Assembly (NCBI RefSeq): GCF_013410355.1
Contig: NZ_JACCFI010000001.1
Span: 1,116,001 to 1,180,000, forward strand
Length of the DNA stretch: 64,000 nucleotides
Reading direction: 5' to 3'
Source of the DNA: Agromyces hippuratus
GTDB taxonomy: Bacteria; Actinomycetota; Actinomycetes; Actinomycetales; Microbacteriaceae
Under the pieces are notes generated by a model. The model was not told the origin of the DNA, did no database searches, and saw only the letters and a list, made by a program, of their open reading frames with translations. Position numbers and translations under genes: made by a program. This document shows, in pieces, positions 22,710-32,792 of this stretch. Position 1 is the stretch's first letter. Every line of letters begins with the position of its first letter.

Positions 22710-22724
22710 CGCGTACCCGTCCCG

Positions 22725-24218
22725 TCAGTGGATGCCGGTGAGGCTTCCCCACTCGCTCGACCGCCCCGCCTCGCTGCGACGCTGCGGAACACCCCACGGG
22801 TTGTCGTCGCGCAACGCTTCGGGCAGCAGGGCCGCCGGCGCGTTCTGGTACGCGACGCCGCGGAGGAACCGCGTGATCGCCGCCGTGCCGACGCTCGTGG
22901 CATCGGTGGTCGTGGCCGGGAACGGCCCGCCGTGCTGCATCGCGGCGGTCACGGAGACGCCGGTCGGCCATCCGCCGAAGAGCACCCGACCGCTCGTCTC
23001 GGCGAGCGCCTCCACGAGGTCGCCGAGCTCGCCCGCCTCGGAGTCGGCGGCGTGCACGGTCGAGGTCAGGTTGCCGGGGAACAGCTCGCGGTGGAGGTCG
23101 GGCAGCGCCGCAGCATCCGAATACCGCACGATCACCGACAGCGGCCCGAACGACTCCTCGAGGAGTGCATCGGGCTGCGCCCGCAACTGCTCGACCGAGA
23201 CCTCGACGACCGTGGGCGTCACGAAGCGCTGCCCGTCGTCGTCGACCCGCACCTCGCCCTCGGCGAGCACGGTGACGCCGTCGGCGCCGAGCACTGCGCT
23301 GCGGCGCTCTTCGAACGCCCGGCCGATGCCCGGGTTCAGCAGGCGGTGCTCGCCGACCGCGGCGGCGGCCTCGGCCAGCTCGCCGAGCTCGGCGCCCGCC
23401 GGCACGAAGAGGAAGCCCGGCTTCGTACAGAGCTGGCCCGCCGACCCGGCGACGGAGGCGAGGAAGCCCTGGAGCAGCTCGGGTTCGGCGACGACGGCGC
23501 CCGGCGTCGCGTAGACGGGGTTCACGCTGCCGAGCTCGCCGTAGAACGGGATCGGCCGCGGTCGGGTCGCTGCGATGTCGGCGAGCAGCCGGCCGACGTG
23601 CGTCGAGCCGGTGAAGGCGCCCGCGCGGATGCGGTCGTCCTTCAGCAGGTCGACGCCGTCCTGCTGTCCCTCGATGAGCTGGAAGACGCCGTCGGGCATG
23701 CCCGCGCCGTCGAGCGCCTCGATGACGACCTCGGCCGTGCGTCGGGAGAGCTCGAGATGCCCCGAGTGCGCCTTGACGACGACCGGGCAGCCGGCGGCGA
23801 GCGCCGCGGCCGAGTCGCCGCCCGCGACCGAGAACGCGAACGGGAAGTTCGACGCCGCGAAGTTCAGCACGGGGCCGACCGGCTCGAGCACTCGGCGCAC
23901 GTCGGGACGCGGACCGATGACGTACTCGGGGTCGGCCGCGTCGATGCGGGCGTCGAGGTACCCGCCGTCGACGATCGCCTCGGCGAAGAGCCGGAGCTGG
24001 TTCGAGGTGCGGCGCACCTCGCCGATGAGACGCGGTGCGGTGAGGCCGGTCTCGCGCATCGCGATCGCGATGAGCTCGGCGGCGTTGCGGTCGAGGGCGT
24101 CGGCCACGGCGACCAGTGCCGCGGCTCGGGCGCGCGGTTCGGTCGCGGCGAAGGCGCGCGCGACGGCCGCGGCCCGTTCGGCGACGCGGTCGAGGTCGGG
24201 TTCGGTTGAGGTCGTCAT
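22725..24218 (-). CDS. Alpha-ketoglutaric semialdehyde dehydrogenase
   Basis: The 497-residue aldehyde dehydrogenase has NFAASNFPFAFSVAGGDSA, catalytic Glu228 in GELGSVNP and nucleophile Cys264 in GQLCTKPG. The SNFPFAFSVAGGD and GQLCTKPG blocks are typical of the NADP-dependent branch that oxidises 2-oxoglutarate semialdehyde in hydroxyproline and sugar-acid catabolism. It would produce 2-oxoglutarate, the last step of the pathway. The ATG at 24218 follows the epimerase gene by 38 bp. Together with the epimerase and DapA-like genes it forms the sub-operon governed by operator 2. Confidence 0.88.
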   Translation of the reverse strand: MTTSTEPDLDRVAERAAAVARAFAATEPRARAAALVAVADALDRNAAELIAIAMRETGLTAPRLIGEVRRTSNQLRLFAEAIVDGGYLDARIDAADPEYVIGPRPDVRRVLEPVGPVLNFAASNFPFAFSVAGGDSAAALAAGCPVVVKAHSGHLELSRRTAEVVIEALDGAGMPDGVFQLIEGQQDGVDLLKDDRIRAGAFTGSTHVGRLLADIAATRPRPIPFYGELGSVNPVYATPGAVVAEPELLQGFLASVAGSAGQLCTKPGFLFVPAGAELGELAEAAAAVGEHRLLNPGIGRAFEERRSAVLGADGVTVLAEGEVRVDDDGQRFVTPTVVEVSVEQLRAQPDALLEESFGPLSVIVRYSDAAALPDLHRELFPGNLTSTVHAADSEAGELGDLVEALAETSGRVLFGGWPTGVSVTAAMQHGGPFPATTTDATSVGTAAITRFLRGVAYQNAPAALLPEALRDDNPWGVPQRRSEAGRSSEWGSLTGIH

Positions 24219-24256
24219 GGGTCGATCCGCTCTGTGCTGGAGGTCGGTCAGGGGGG

Positions 24257-25258
24257 TCAGAAGACGAACCCCTCGGGGAACGGGTCGTCGTCGTCGAGGA
24301 AGTACTGGCCGAGCCCGGTCACCCACGCCCGCCCGGTGATGGCGGGCACCACGGCGGGCACGCCGCCGACGGTGGTCTCGCGCAGCAGCCGCCCCGTGAA
24401 CTCGGTGCCGATGAACGACTCGTTGACGAAGTCGGTGTCGAGGGCGAGCTCCCCGCGGGCGTGCAGTTCGGCCATGCGCGCCGACGTGCCGGTGCCGCAC
24501 GGCGAGCGATCGAACCAGCCCGGATGGATCGCCATCGCGTGCCGCGACCGCACCGCGTCGGAGCCGGGCGCGATGAACTCGACGTGATGCACGTGGTTCG
24601 CGCCGTCGAGCTCCGGATGCCGCGGCGGCGCCTGGGTGTTGATCGCCTCCATGATCGCGAGGCCTGCGGCGACGATGTCGTCCTTCCGGGCGCGATCGAA
24701 CGGCAGCCCGATGTCGTCGAGCTCGACGAGCGCGTAGAAGTTGCCGCCGAAGGCGACCGAGTACGGCACGGCGCCGATGCCCGGCACCTCGATCGAGGCA
24801 TCCAGTCGCTCGACGAAGCTCGGCACGTTCTCGATCGTGACGTGCACGGCGCGGCCGGCCTCGACCGCGACGCGGGCGATGACGAGCCCGGCGGGCACGT
24901 CGAGCCGGATCTCGGTCACCGGTTCGACGACCTCGACCATGCCCGTCTCGACGAGCACCGTCGCGACGCCGATCGTGCCGTGGCCGCACATCGGCAGGAA
25001 GCCGCTCGCCTCGATGAAGACGACACCCCAGTCGGCGTCGTCGCGCGCGGGCGGCTGCAGGAACGCGCCCGACATCGAGGCGTGGCCGCGCGGCTCGTTC
25101 ATGAGGAGGCCGCGCAGCCCGTCGAGGTGCTCCATGGCGTACAGACGCCGGTCGTTCATGGTGGCGCCGGGGATCCGGCCGACGCCGCCCGTGACGACGC
25201 GGGTCGGCATGCCCTCGGTGTGAGAGTCGACGGCCGAAACGACCCGGCGCCCCCGCAT
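24257..25258 (-). CDS. 4-hydroxyproline 2-epimerase
   Basis: The 333-residue proline racemase family member has both catalytic cysteines, Cys91 in PMCGHGTIG and Cys254 in DRSPCGTGTSAR, and opens with VSAVDSHTEGMPTRVV, the usual 4-hydroxyproline epimerase start. It would convert trans-4-hydroxy-L-proline to cis-4-hydroxy-D-proline. Its neighbours carry out the next three steps, which fixes the assignment better than sequence alone. The start overlaps the upstream DapA-like stop by four bases. Confidence 0.88.
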   Translation of the reverse strand: MRGRRVVSAVDSHTEGMPTRVVTGGVGRIPGATMNDRRLYAMEHLDGLRGLLMNEPRGHASMSGAFLQPPARDDADWGVVFIEASGFLPMCGHGTIGVATVLVETGMVEVVEPVTEIRLDVPAGLVIARVAVEAGRAVHVTIENVPSFVERLDASIEVPGIGAVPYSVAFGGNFYALVELDDIGLPFDRARKDDIVAAGLAIMEAINTQAPPRHPELDGANHVHHVEFIAPGSDAVRSRHAMAIHPGWFDRSPCGTGTSARMAELHARGELALDTDFVNESFIGTEFTGRLLRETTVGGVPAVVPAITGRAWVTGLGQYFLDDDDPFPEGFVF

Positions 25259-26172
25259 CAGCGGGCCGCCAGGGCGGCGAGCGCCCGCTCGGTGTCGACC
25301 GTGACCTGGGCGCGCTGCTCGTCGCTCAGCGGTCCGCGCGGCGGACGGGTCGGCCCGCCGTAGGAGTTGCCGCAGATGTCCATCGAGAGCTTGATCGCCT
25401 GCACGAACTCGGTGCGCGAGTCCCAGCGGAAGACGGCCACGAGCTGCGTGTAGAGCTCGCGCGCCTCGTGCCACTTGCCCTCGACGAGCAGGTTGTAGAG
25501 CTCGACGGCCTCCTTCGGGAAGGCGTTCGGGTACCCGGCGAACCAACCGACGGCACCGTTCACCATGAGCTCGAACAGCACGTCGTCGGCGCCCGCGATG
25601 ATGTCGATGTCGCAGAGTTCCTTGATCTCGTAGACCCGGCGCACGTCGCCCGAGAACTCCTTGATCGCGACGACCTCGGGAATCTCGGCGAGCTTCGCCA
25701 CGAGTGACGGCACGAGGTCGACCTTGGTGTCGAAGGGGTTGTTGTACGCCATGATCGGCAGCCCGACCTTGGCCACCTCCTCGTAGTGCGCGATGACCTC
25801 GCCCTCGTTGGCGCGGTAGAGCGTGGGCGGCAGCAGCAGCACGCCGTCGGCGCCGTCTTCGCGGGCCCACTCGGCCCACTTGCGAGCCTGGTGGCTGCCG
25901 ACGCCGTGGGCGCCGGCGATGACGATGCCGCGGCCGTCGACGGCCTCGACGGCGACCTGGATCACCTTGCGCCGCTCCTCGTCGGTGAGCGATGAATACT
26001 CGCCGAGCGAGCCGTTGGGGCCGACGCCGCGGCATCCGTTGCTCATCAGGAAGTCGACGTGCTCGGCGAACTTGTCGTAGTCCACCGCGAGCCCGGCGGG
26101 CGCCGAGTCGTCTTCGGTGAAGGCGAGCGTCGTGGCGACGACGACGCCGCCGAGGTCCATGGTGCTGGTCAT
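25258..26172 (-). CDS. DapA-family Delta1-pyrroline-4-hydroxy-2-carboxylate deaminase
   Basis: The 304-residue TIM-barrel protein belongs to the dihydrodipicolinate synthase family, with Schiff-base Lys171 in VVAIKEFSGD, Tyr143 in MAYNNPF and the NGSLGEYSSLTDEER block. True DapA is unlikely given the cluster: family members in hydroxyproline operons deaminate Delta1-pyrroline-4-hydroxy-2-carboxylate to alpha-ketoglutarate semialdehyde. The ATG at 26172 is preceded by GGAAGA; ATG at 26160 is a possible alternative. Operator 2 lies 38-56 bp upstream, so this gene probably starts its own transcript. Confidence 0.85.
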   Translation of the reverse strand: MTSTMDLGGVVVATTLAFTEDDSAPAGLAVDYDKFAEHVDFLMSNGCRGVGPNGSLGEYSSLTDEERRKVIQVAVEAVDGRGIVIAGAHGVGSHQARKWAEWAREDGADGVLLLPPTLYRANEGEVIAHYEEVAKVGLPIMAYNNPFDTKVDLVPSLVAKLAEIPEVVAIKEFSGDVRRVYEIKELCDIDIIAGADDVLFELMVNGAVGWFAGYPNAFPKEAVELYNLLVEGKWHEARELYTQLVAVFRWDSRTEFVQAIKLSMDICGNSYGGPTRPPRGPLSDEQRAQVTVDTERALAALAAR

Positions 26173-26209
26173 CTGATCTTCCGTTCTCTGGTCCGTTGTT
26201 CGCGGATCG

Positions 26210-26228
26210 GTAATATGTGACATATTAC
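26210..26228. promoter_or_regulatory. Operator 2, a perfect 19-bp palindrome
   Basis: GTAATATGTGACATATTAC is fully self-complementary apart from its central base and shares 17 of 19 bases with operators 1 and 3. It lies inside a run of co-directional genes and contains the TAA stop codon (26225-26227) of the upstream dehydrogenase gene. It probably controls an internal promoter for the deaminase, epimerase and aldehyde dehydrogenase genes. Confidence 0.8.
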
Positions 26229-27703
26229 TGACGTGGTTCGGCTGCGGCAACCGTCGATTCCGCACGGTCGTCGATCGAGATCGCGGCGGCGGCCGCGCCG
26301 ACCCCGTTCCCCTGCCCGAGCGCCGCAACCTCGCCGAGCCGCACCGGCGCGAGCACCGGCCGTCGGTCGAAACCCTCCGGCGCCCCGCCGGCTTCGGCCA
26401 CGATCGCCTCGACCGCCCGGCCGCAGGTACGCCCCTGGCACGCGCCGAGCCCGGCCCGCGTCGCGAGCTTCATCGCCCGAAGGGGCGCGTCGGCCCGGTC
26501 GGCGATCGTGCGGCGCGTGACGTTCTCGCAGCGGCACACCACGGTGTCGTCGGCGAGCCACGACGTCCAGCCGGGCCGGATGCCGTGGGCGCGCTCGAGT
26601 CTCGCCGCGAAGGCGCGCATGCGCCGCCGCACCGCGAGCGGGCCGCGCATGCGGTCGTCGTCGAGCGAACCGCCGGCGGCCATGAAGCCCGCGACGGCGC
26701 CCTCGGCGAGCGCGGCATCCGCACCGCCGATGCCCGTGATCTCCCCGGCCGCGTAGACGCCGGCCGCGCTCGTGCGCTGCGCGTCGTCGACGACGACGAA
26801 CCGGCCGCGGCGATCCCCCTCGATCGCCGCACCGAGGGAGATCGCCACCTCGAGGCGCGGCGTGAAGCCGTGCCCGAGCGCGACCGAGTCGCACGCGATC
26901 TCGCGCTCGGTGCCGGGAATCGGTCGCCACTCCGCGTCGAGCGCCGCGATGACGACGCCCTCGACCCGATCGGTGCCGAGCACCCGCACGACACCGCTGC
27001 CGATCCGGTACGGGATGCGGTGCCGAGCGAGGGCTCCGACGTACTCGACGAGCTCGCCCGCCTTGCCCGCGAGCTGCCACGGCCGCGGCAGCCAGCCCGC
27101 CGCGAGGCCGCCCAGACGGGATGCCTCGTGCACCCCGACGACCTCGGCGCCCGCGATCGCGAGCGACTGCGCCACCGGAAGCAGGAACGGGCCGGCGCCG
27201 CTCACGATCGTGCGCCGCCCGACCGTGACGCCGTCGCGCTTCGCGAGCGCCTGGGCGGCACCGGCGGTGGTGACGCCCGGGAGGGTCCAGCCGGGCACCG
27301 GGAGGGCGAGATCGTGGGCGCCGGTCGCGACGACCACGGCGTCGGCTTCGACCTCGAGCGCCGTGCGCCCCGCGGCATCCGCAGGGCCGACGACGGCGCG
27401 CAGGCGCACGGCGCCATCGGATGCCTCGGCCGACCAGACGCTCGCACCGGTGTGCACCTCGGCGCGGTCGAGCACTCCCCTGAGCCGTTCGAACCGCGCC
27501 CAGCCGTGCTGGAGGCGACGGTCGGTGAGCTGCTCGTGATGCCGCCAGTACTGTCCGCCGAGCCGGCCGCCCTCGTCGAGCAGCGTGACGCGGGCTCCAG
27601 CCGCGAGCGCGGCCTGGGCCGCGGCGAGCCCCGCAGGCCCGCCGCCGAGGATCGCGACTCGCCTCGCGGCGGATTCTCCCGCGCCCGCTCCCCCGACCGT
27701 CAC
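26225..27703 (-). CDS. D-hydroxyproline dehydrogenase, FAD/NAD-binding subunit with BFD [2Fe-2S] domain
   Basis: The 492-residue protein starts with an FAD fold (VAILGGGPAGLAAAQAALAAG, residues ~16-36), has a second nucleotide-binding fold with TIVSGAGPFLLPVAQSLAIAG near 175-195, and ends with a BFD-type cysteine set in VVCRCENVTRR and LGACQGRTCG. This is the larger subunit of heteromeric D-hydroxyproline/opine/octopine dehydrogenases. It begins with GTG at 27703 overlapping the ferredoxin-like gene's stop; the longer open frame upstream is overlap with that gene. Pairing with the two following subunit genes would oxidise cis-4-hydroxy-D-proline. Confidence 0.87.
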   Translation of the reverse strand: MTVGGAGAGESAARRVAILGGGPAGLAAAQAALAAGARVTLLDEGGRLGGQYWRHHEQLTDRRLQHGWARFERLRGVLDRAEVHTGASVWSAEASDGAVRLRAVVGPADAAGRTALEVEADAVVVATGAHDLALPVPGWTLPGVTTAGAAQALAKRDGVTVGRRTIVSGAGPFLLPVAQSLAIAGAEVVGVHEASRLGGLAAGWLPRPWQLAGKAGELVEYVGALARHRIPYRIGSGVVRVLGTDRVEGVVIAALDAEWRPIPGTEREIACDSVALGHGFTPRLEVAISLGAAIEGDRRGRFVVVDDAQRTSAAGVYAAGEITGIGGADAALAEGAVAGFMAAGGSLDDDRMRGPLAVRRRMRAFAARLERAHGIRPGWTSWLADDTVVCRCENVTRRTIADRADAPLRAMKLATRAGLGACQGRTCGRAVEAIVAEAGGAPEGFDRRPVLAPVRLGEVAALGQGNGVGAAAAAISIDDRAESTVAAAEPRQ

Positions 27704-27942
27704 GCCCGCACCTCGCGCTCCACGCGGTCGCCGTCGACGGCCTCGCGCTGACACGCGCGCACCCCTTCGACGCCGTTCACGGTCACGAGGCAGTCGTGGC
27801 ACACTCCGATGCCGCAGAACACGCCGCGATCGCCGGTGTGCGCCGTGCGCCACGCAGTGCGGCCGGCGCCGATGAGCACGCCGGCGATGGTCTGGCCGTC
27901 ACGCCCCTCGAGCGGCTCGGCGTCGACGGTGATGCGGATCAT
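27700..27942 (-). CDS. D-hydroxyproline dehydrogenase, small (2Fe-2S)-binding subunit
   Basis: The 80-residue protein is a ferredoxin-like domain with the cysteine pattern FCGIGVCHDC followed by VRAC about twelve residues later, typical of the small subunit in hydroxyproline, opine and sarcosine-oxidase-like complexes. It overlaps its neighbour on both sides by four bases, which matches a subunit made in fixed ratio. Confidence 0.87.
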   Translation of the reverse strand: MIRITVDAEPLEGRDGQTIAGVLIGAGRTAWRTAHTGDRGVFCGIGVCHDCLVTVNGVEGVRACQREAVDGDRVEREVRA

Positions 27943-29096
27943 GCGGTCTCCTGCAGGCTGGCCCGGCCCGGGAGGAACGGGGTCGGGTCGAGGGTGGTCG
28001 GTGCGCCGAGCACGGCGTGCGCGACGAGTTCGGCGGTGACGGGAGCGAGCCCGATGCCCGCGCCCTCGTGACCGGTCGCGTGCACGAGCCCGGCGACGTC
28101 GGGGTCGGCGCCGATGACCGGCAGGTGGTCGGGCGCGTACGGGCGGAAGCCGAAGTAGCTGCGCAGCAGCAGCGTCTGCTCGAGGAACGGGAACAGGCGC
28201 ACCGCCTTCGCCGCGATCGCTGCAGCCGGGGCGACGCCCGGGTGGTCATCGAAGCCCACCCGCTCGCGGCTGGAGCCGATGAGCACCGTGCCGCCCGGCG
28301 TCGACTCGACGACGGTCGAGGTCTGCAGGGCGGCGTCGCCCGAGCCGACCGCGCCGACGTAGTCGCTGTCGTAGACCTTGTGGAAGACGCGCTGCTGCAT
28401 GGGCGTCGTGACGAGGATCACGCCGCGCCGCGGCCGGATGTCGAGGCGGGCGCCGAGCCTCGCCGCGACCTCGCCGGCCCACGGGCCCGCGCAGTTCACG
28501 ACGACGTCGGCCTCGATCGGCCCGGCCGTCGTCATCACGCCCGAGAGCTTCCCCGGCCGGCCGAGCGGGCCGGTCACCTCGCCGATCACGAGTCGGGCGC
28601 CGCCGCGCACCGCCGTGTCGAGCAGGGCCTGGGTCGCCGTCGACGGCTGCACCTGGGCGTCGTCGGGATAGTGCACCGCGTGCACGACCTCGCGAGACAG
28701 GAACGGCTCGGCCGCGGCGAGCGCCGCGACATCCATCGCCTCGGCGCGGATGCCGGTGACGCGCTGCGCCTCGGCGAACCGCTCGAGCGCAGCCTCGCCG
28801 CCCGCGAATGCGACGACGATACCGCCCTTCGCCTCGAACTCGGTGGCCGGCTGGCTCGATGGCCGGTCGGCGTCGAGCCGCGCGGCGAGCACCCGCCACA
28901 TCGCATTCGAGGCGACCGCCAGGTCGGCCTCCGCGCCCGGCGCCTTGTCGCTGACGAGCAGGTTGCCTTCGCAGCGACTGGATGTCTCGCCGGCCACGCC
29001 CACCCGGTCGATCACGACCACCTCGGCGCCGCCCTCGACGAGCGCCAGCGCGCATGCGGCACCCACGATGCCCGAACCGATCACCGCGACGCGCAC
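27939..29096 (-). CDS. D-hydroxyproline dehydrogenase, DAO-family FAD subunit
   Basis: The 385-residue amino-acid oxidase family protein has the N-terminal MRVAVIGSGIVGAACALALVEG Rossmann motif, the ETSSRCEGNLLVSDKAPG segment, and the C-terminal FRPYAPDHLPVIGADPD plus HATGHEGAGIGLAPV, which complete the FAD site. In the heterotrimer this is the substrate-oxidising subunit, producing Delta1-pyrroline-4-hydroxy-2-carboxylate. It follows livF by 21 bp, placing transporter and dehydrogenase in one transcript. Confidence 0.87.
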   Translation of the reverse strand: MRVAVIGSGIVGAACALALVEGGAEVVVIDRVGVAGETSSRCEGNLLVSDKAPGAEADLAVASNAMWRVLAARLDADRPSSQPATEFEAKGGIVVAFAGGEAALERFAEAQRVTGIRAEAMDVAALAAAEPFLSREVVHAVHYPDDAQVQPSTATQALLDTAVRGGARLVIGEVTGPLGRPGKLSGVMTTAGPIEADVVVNCAGPWAGEVAARLGARLDIRPRRGVILVTTPMQQRVFHKVYDSDYVGAVGSGDAALQTSTVVESTPGGTVLIGSSRERVGFDDHPGVAPAAAIAAKAVRLFPFLEQTLLLRSYFGFRPYAPDHLPVIGADPDVAGLVHATGHEGAGIGLAPVTAELVAHAVLGAPTTLDPTPFLPGRASLQETA

Positions 29097-29117
29097 GATG
29101 CACCTCCTCGCCGCAAG

Positions 29118-29830
<713 letters not shown>

Positions 29831-29834
<4 letters not shown>

Positions 29835-30673
29835 GCGTCCTCGCTCTCGTCGACGCCGAGGTAGGCCTCGATCACGGCCGGGTTGCGCTTCACGGCCTCC
29901 GGGGCGCCGTCGGCGATCTCCTTGCCGTAGTTCAGCACCACGATGCGCTCCGCGAGTTCCATGACGAGCCCCATGTCGTGTTCGATGAGCACCACGGCGA
30001 CGCCGAGCCCCCTGATCTTGCGGATGAGCCGCATGAGCGTCAGCTTCTCGTTGAAGTTCAGGCCCGCGGCGGGTTCGTCGAGCAGCAGGAGCTTCGGGCT
30101 CGTGGCGAGCGCCCGCGCGATCTCGACCCGGCGCTGCTCGCCGTAGGGCAGTTGCGTGACGTAGAGCTGCTCGTCGTCTTCGAAACCGACGAAGTCGAGC
30201 CAGCCGCGCGCCTCGCGGACGCACGCCGCTTCGGCGCGGCGGTATCCGGGCGTGTGCAGCAACGTCGCCCAGAAGCCTTCGCGAAGGTTCGCGTGCATCG
30301 CCGTCGTGACGTTCTCGAGCACCGAGAGCTCGCGGAACAGCCGGAGGTTCTGGAAGGTTCGCGCCATCCCCCACTTCGTCACCCTCGACGGGAGCACCCG
30401 GTAGAAGCCGAAGCTCTGGAGCAGGTTCACGAGCCCGAGCCGGCGCCAGATCGCGGGCACGGAGCGCACGATCGCCTTGCCGTCGAACACCACCGATCCC
30501 GCGGTCGGCAGGTAGAAGCCCGAGATGCAGTTGAACGCGCTCGTCTTGCCGGCGCCGTTCGGGCCGATGACGGCGAGGATCTCGCCCTCGCGCACCTCGA
30601 AGCTGAGGCCGTCGACGGCGGTCACGCCGCCGAACTGCAGCCGGAGGTCGCTGACCTCGAGCAGGGCGCTCAT
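29831..30673 (-). CDS. livG: Liv-type amino-acid ABC transporter ATPase (LivG)
   Basis: The 280-residue ATPase begins MSALLEVSDLRLQFGGVTAV, with Walker A VIGPNGAGKTSAFN, the LivG extension MARTFQNLRLFRELSVLENV, and the Walker B/D-loop LLLDEPAAGLNFNE. ABC signature reads LPYGEQRRVEIARAL. Start and stop overlap the neighbouring genes by four bases. Confidence 0.93.
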
Positions 30674-31845
30674 GCTCGGTCTCCTTCGTGTGCGTCGGTC
30701 GTCGGCGTGCCGTCGACCGACTCCATGACGCTCGCCGGCACGGCGGTCGCCTCGGTGAACGCCGGCGGCGTCGGACGGGTGCGGCGCAGCCACGGCAGCA
30801 CGGCCGTGGCGGGCCAGAGCCCCGACGGACGGAACAGCATGACGACGACGAGCAGCACGCCGAAGATGAGGTAGCGCCACTCGGCGAAGTCGCGCAGCAG
30901 CTCGGGTGCGAGCGAGACGAACAGCGCGCCGATGATGACACCGGGCGTGGAGCCCATACCGCCGAGCACCACGGCCATGAGGATCAGGGCCGAGTACAGG
31001 AACTGGAAGCTGTTCGGGCTGATCGCCGAGAGGTGGGTCGCCATCAGCTGCCCGGCCATGCCGGCCCAGACCGCACCGATGATGTACGCCGAGATCTTGG
31101 CGATGTAGGTGTTGATGCCCATCGCCTCAGCGGCGTCCTCGTCGTCGCGCACGGCCTTCCAGGCGCGGCCGAGGCGTCCCTTCGCGAGTCGCCCTGCGCC
31201 GATCACGCCGACGACGATCACCACGGCTGCGACGAAGTAGTAGAACACCACGCGCTCGGGGAAGTCGATGCCGAGCAGGTTGAACCCGTCATCGAAGCTC
31301 CAGGGGCCGAAACTCCAGGTCGGGATGCCGTGGATGCCCGACGGTCCGCCGGTGATCTTCAGGTTGTTGGCGGTGATGCGGATGATCTCGCCGAACCCGA
31401 GGGTCACGATCGCCAGGTAATCGCTCCGGAGCCGCAGCGTCGGCGCGCCGATGATGATGCCCGCCGTGATGCACGCGACGATCGTCGCGATGAGCGCGGC
31501 CCACATGGGCCAGCCGAGCACCGTCGTGAAGATGCCCGAGATGTAGGCGCCGACGGCGAAGAACGCGATGTAGCCGAGGTCGAGGAGCCCGGCGTAGCCG
31601 ACCACGACGTTCAGCCCCATGCAGAGCATCACGTAGATGAGCGCACTCGTGGCGATCGACATCGTGTAGCGCGAGGCGTCCATGAACGGAAGCACCGCCA
31701 CCAGGACGACGGCCAGCAGGCCGAGCGCGCGCATGAAGCCCTGCTGGGAGGTGAAAACGCCCTTCGGCGGCCGAGACCGCTCGAACTGGGGCGCGGGGGC
31801 ACGCAACGACACGTGCTTCAGGGCGTGATCCAGATCGCGCACCAT
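30670..31845 (-). CDS. livM: Liv-type amino-acid ABC transporter permease (LivM)
   Basis: The 391-residue permease has eight or more hydrophobic segments and the LivM family stretch LRSDYLAIVTLGFGEIIRITANN, plus AGRLAKGRLGRAWKAVRDDEDAAEAMGINTY, the ATPase-contact region. A ~37-residue soluble N-terminus precedes the first membrane helix. It begins one base after the livH stop region and ends overlapping livG. Confidence 0.92.
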   Translation of the reverse strand: MVRDLDHALKHVSLRAPAPQFERSRPPKGVFTSQQGFMRALGLLAVVLVAVLPFMDASRYTMSIATSALIYVMLCMGLNVVVGYAGLLDLGYIAFFAVGAYISGIFTTVLGWPMWAALIATIVACITAGIIIGAPTLRLRSDYLAIVTLGFGEIIRITANNLKITGGPSGIHGIPTWSFGPWSFDDGFNLLGIDFPERVVFYYFVAAVVIVVGVIGAGRLAKGRLGRAWKAVRDDEDAAEAMGINTYIAKISAYIIGAVWAGMAGQLMATHLSAISPNSFQFLYSALILMAVVLGGMGSTPGVIIGALFVSLAPELLRDFAEWRYLIFGVLLVVVMLFRPSGLWPATAVLPWLRRTRPTPPAFTEATAVPASVMESVDGTPTTDAHEGDRA

Positions 31846-31846
31846 G

Positions 31847-32737
31847 TCACATCCTCTCCACGACGCGGGCGCCGAGCAGGCCCGTGGGTTTCAGCGTCAG
31901 GAACAGGATGAGGAACCCGAAGGCGAACACATCCCGCCATTCGCCGCCGAACCAGGCCGAGCCGAACGACTCGAGCATGCCGAGCAGCACGCCGCCGAGC
32001 ATGGCGCCGTACAGGTTGCCGATGCCGCCGATGACCGCGGCGGTGAACGCCTTCAGCCCGATGATGAAGCCCATGAGGAAGTCGATCGATCCGTAGTAGG
32101 CGCCGGCCATGACACCGGCGGCTCCGGCGAGCGCGGATCCGATGAAGAACACCATCGCGATCACCCGGTCGACGTTCACGCCCATCAGCTGCGCGCCGGT
32201 GGGGTCGAGGGCGATCGCCCGCATCGCGCGACCCTGCCGCGTGCGCTCCACGATGTGGGCGAGCACGAGCATGAGCACGGCGGCGATGACGACGAGCACG
32301 ATCTGCGAGGCGGTGACGCGCATGCCGAGCACGTCGAACCCGCTCGACTCGAGCCGGATCGGGAACGCCTCGGGGTTCGGGCCGAAGATCTGGCGCACGC
32401 CGTACTCGAGCGTGAACGACACGCCGATCGCCGTGATGAGCACCGCCAGCCGCGGGCTCCGGCGGAGCGGCCGATAGGCGATGCGTTCGATGCCGACGCC
32501 GATGAGGCCGGTGGTGACCATCGACAGCAGGAGCACGACGAGCAGGAGCGGAATCGAGGTCTCGTTCGAGATGCCGAACGCCGAGAGCGTGAAGAACCCG
32601 ACGAAGGCGCCGAGCATGTAGATGTCGCCGTGCGCGAAGTTCAGCAGCTTGATGATCCCGTAGACCATGCTGTAGCCGAGCGCGACGAGGGCGTAGAACG
32701 ATCCGACGATGAGGCCGTTCCAGATGAGCTGCATCAT
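31847..32737 (-). CDS. livH: Liv-type amino-acid ABC transporter permease (LivH)
   Basis: The 296-residue permease starts with MMQLIWNGLIVGSFYALVALGYSMVYGIIKLLNFAHG; of this, the YSMVYGIIKLLNFAHGD segment is the LivH hallmark. A further family block, QGRAMRAIALDPTGAQLMGV, precedes the last helices. It lies 55 bp downstream of the binding-protein gene. Confidence 0.93.
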   Translation of the reverse strand: MMQLIWNGLIVGSFYALVALGYSMVYGIIKLLNFAHGDIYMLGAFVGFFTLSAFGISNETSIPLLLVVLLLSMVTTGLIGVGIERIAYRPLRRSPRLAVLITAIGVSFTLEYGVRQIFGPNPEAFPIRLESSGFDVLGMRVTASQIVLVVIAAVLMLVLAHIVERTRQGRAMRAIALDPTGAQLMGVNVDRVIAMVFFIGSALAGAAGVMAGAYYGSIDFLMGFIIGLKAFTAAVIGGIGNLYGAMLGGVLLGMLESFGSAWFGGEWRDVFAFGFLILFLTLKPTGLLGARVVERM

Positions 32738-32792
32738 TGCAGAGGAATCCTTCCGACGAGTCGGGGCGGGGCCTGCGCCCCACCCCGCTGCG

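Noticed and set aside
25258..26172. Dihydrodipicolinate synthase DapA for lysine synthesis
   Set aside because: Overlaps the 4-hydroxyproline epimerase gene and lies under the shared operator; the catabolic deaminase of the same family fits better.
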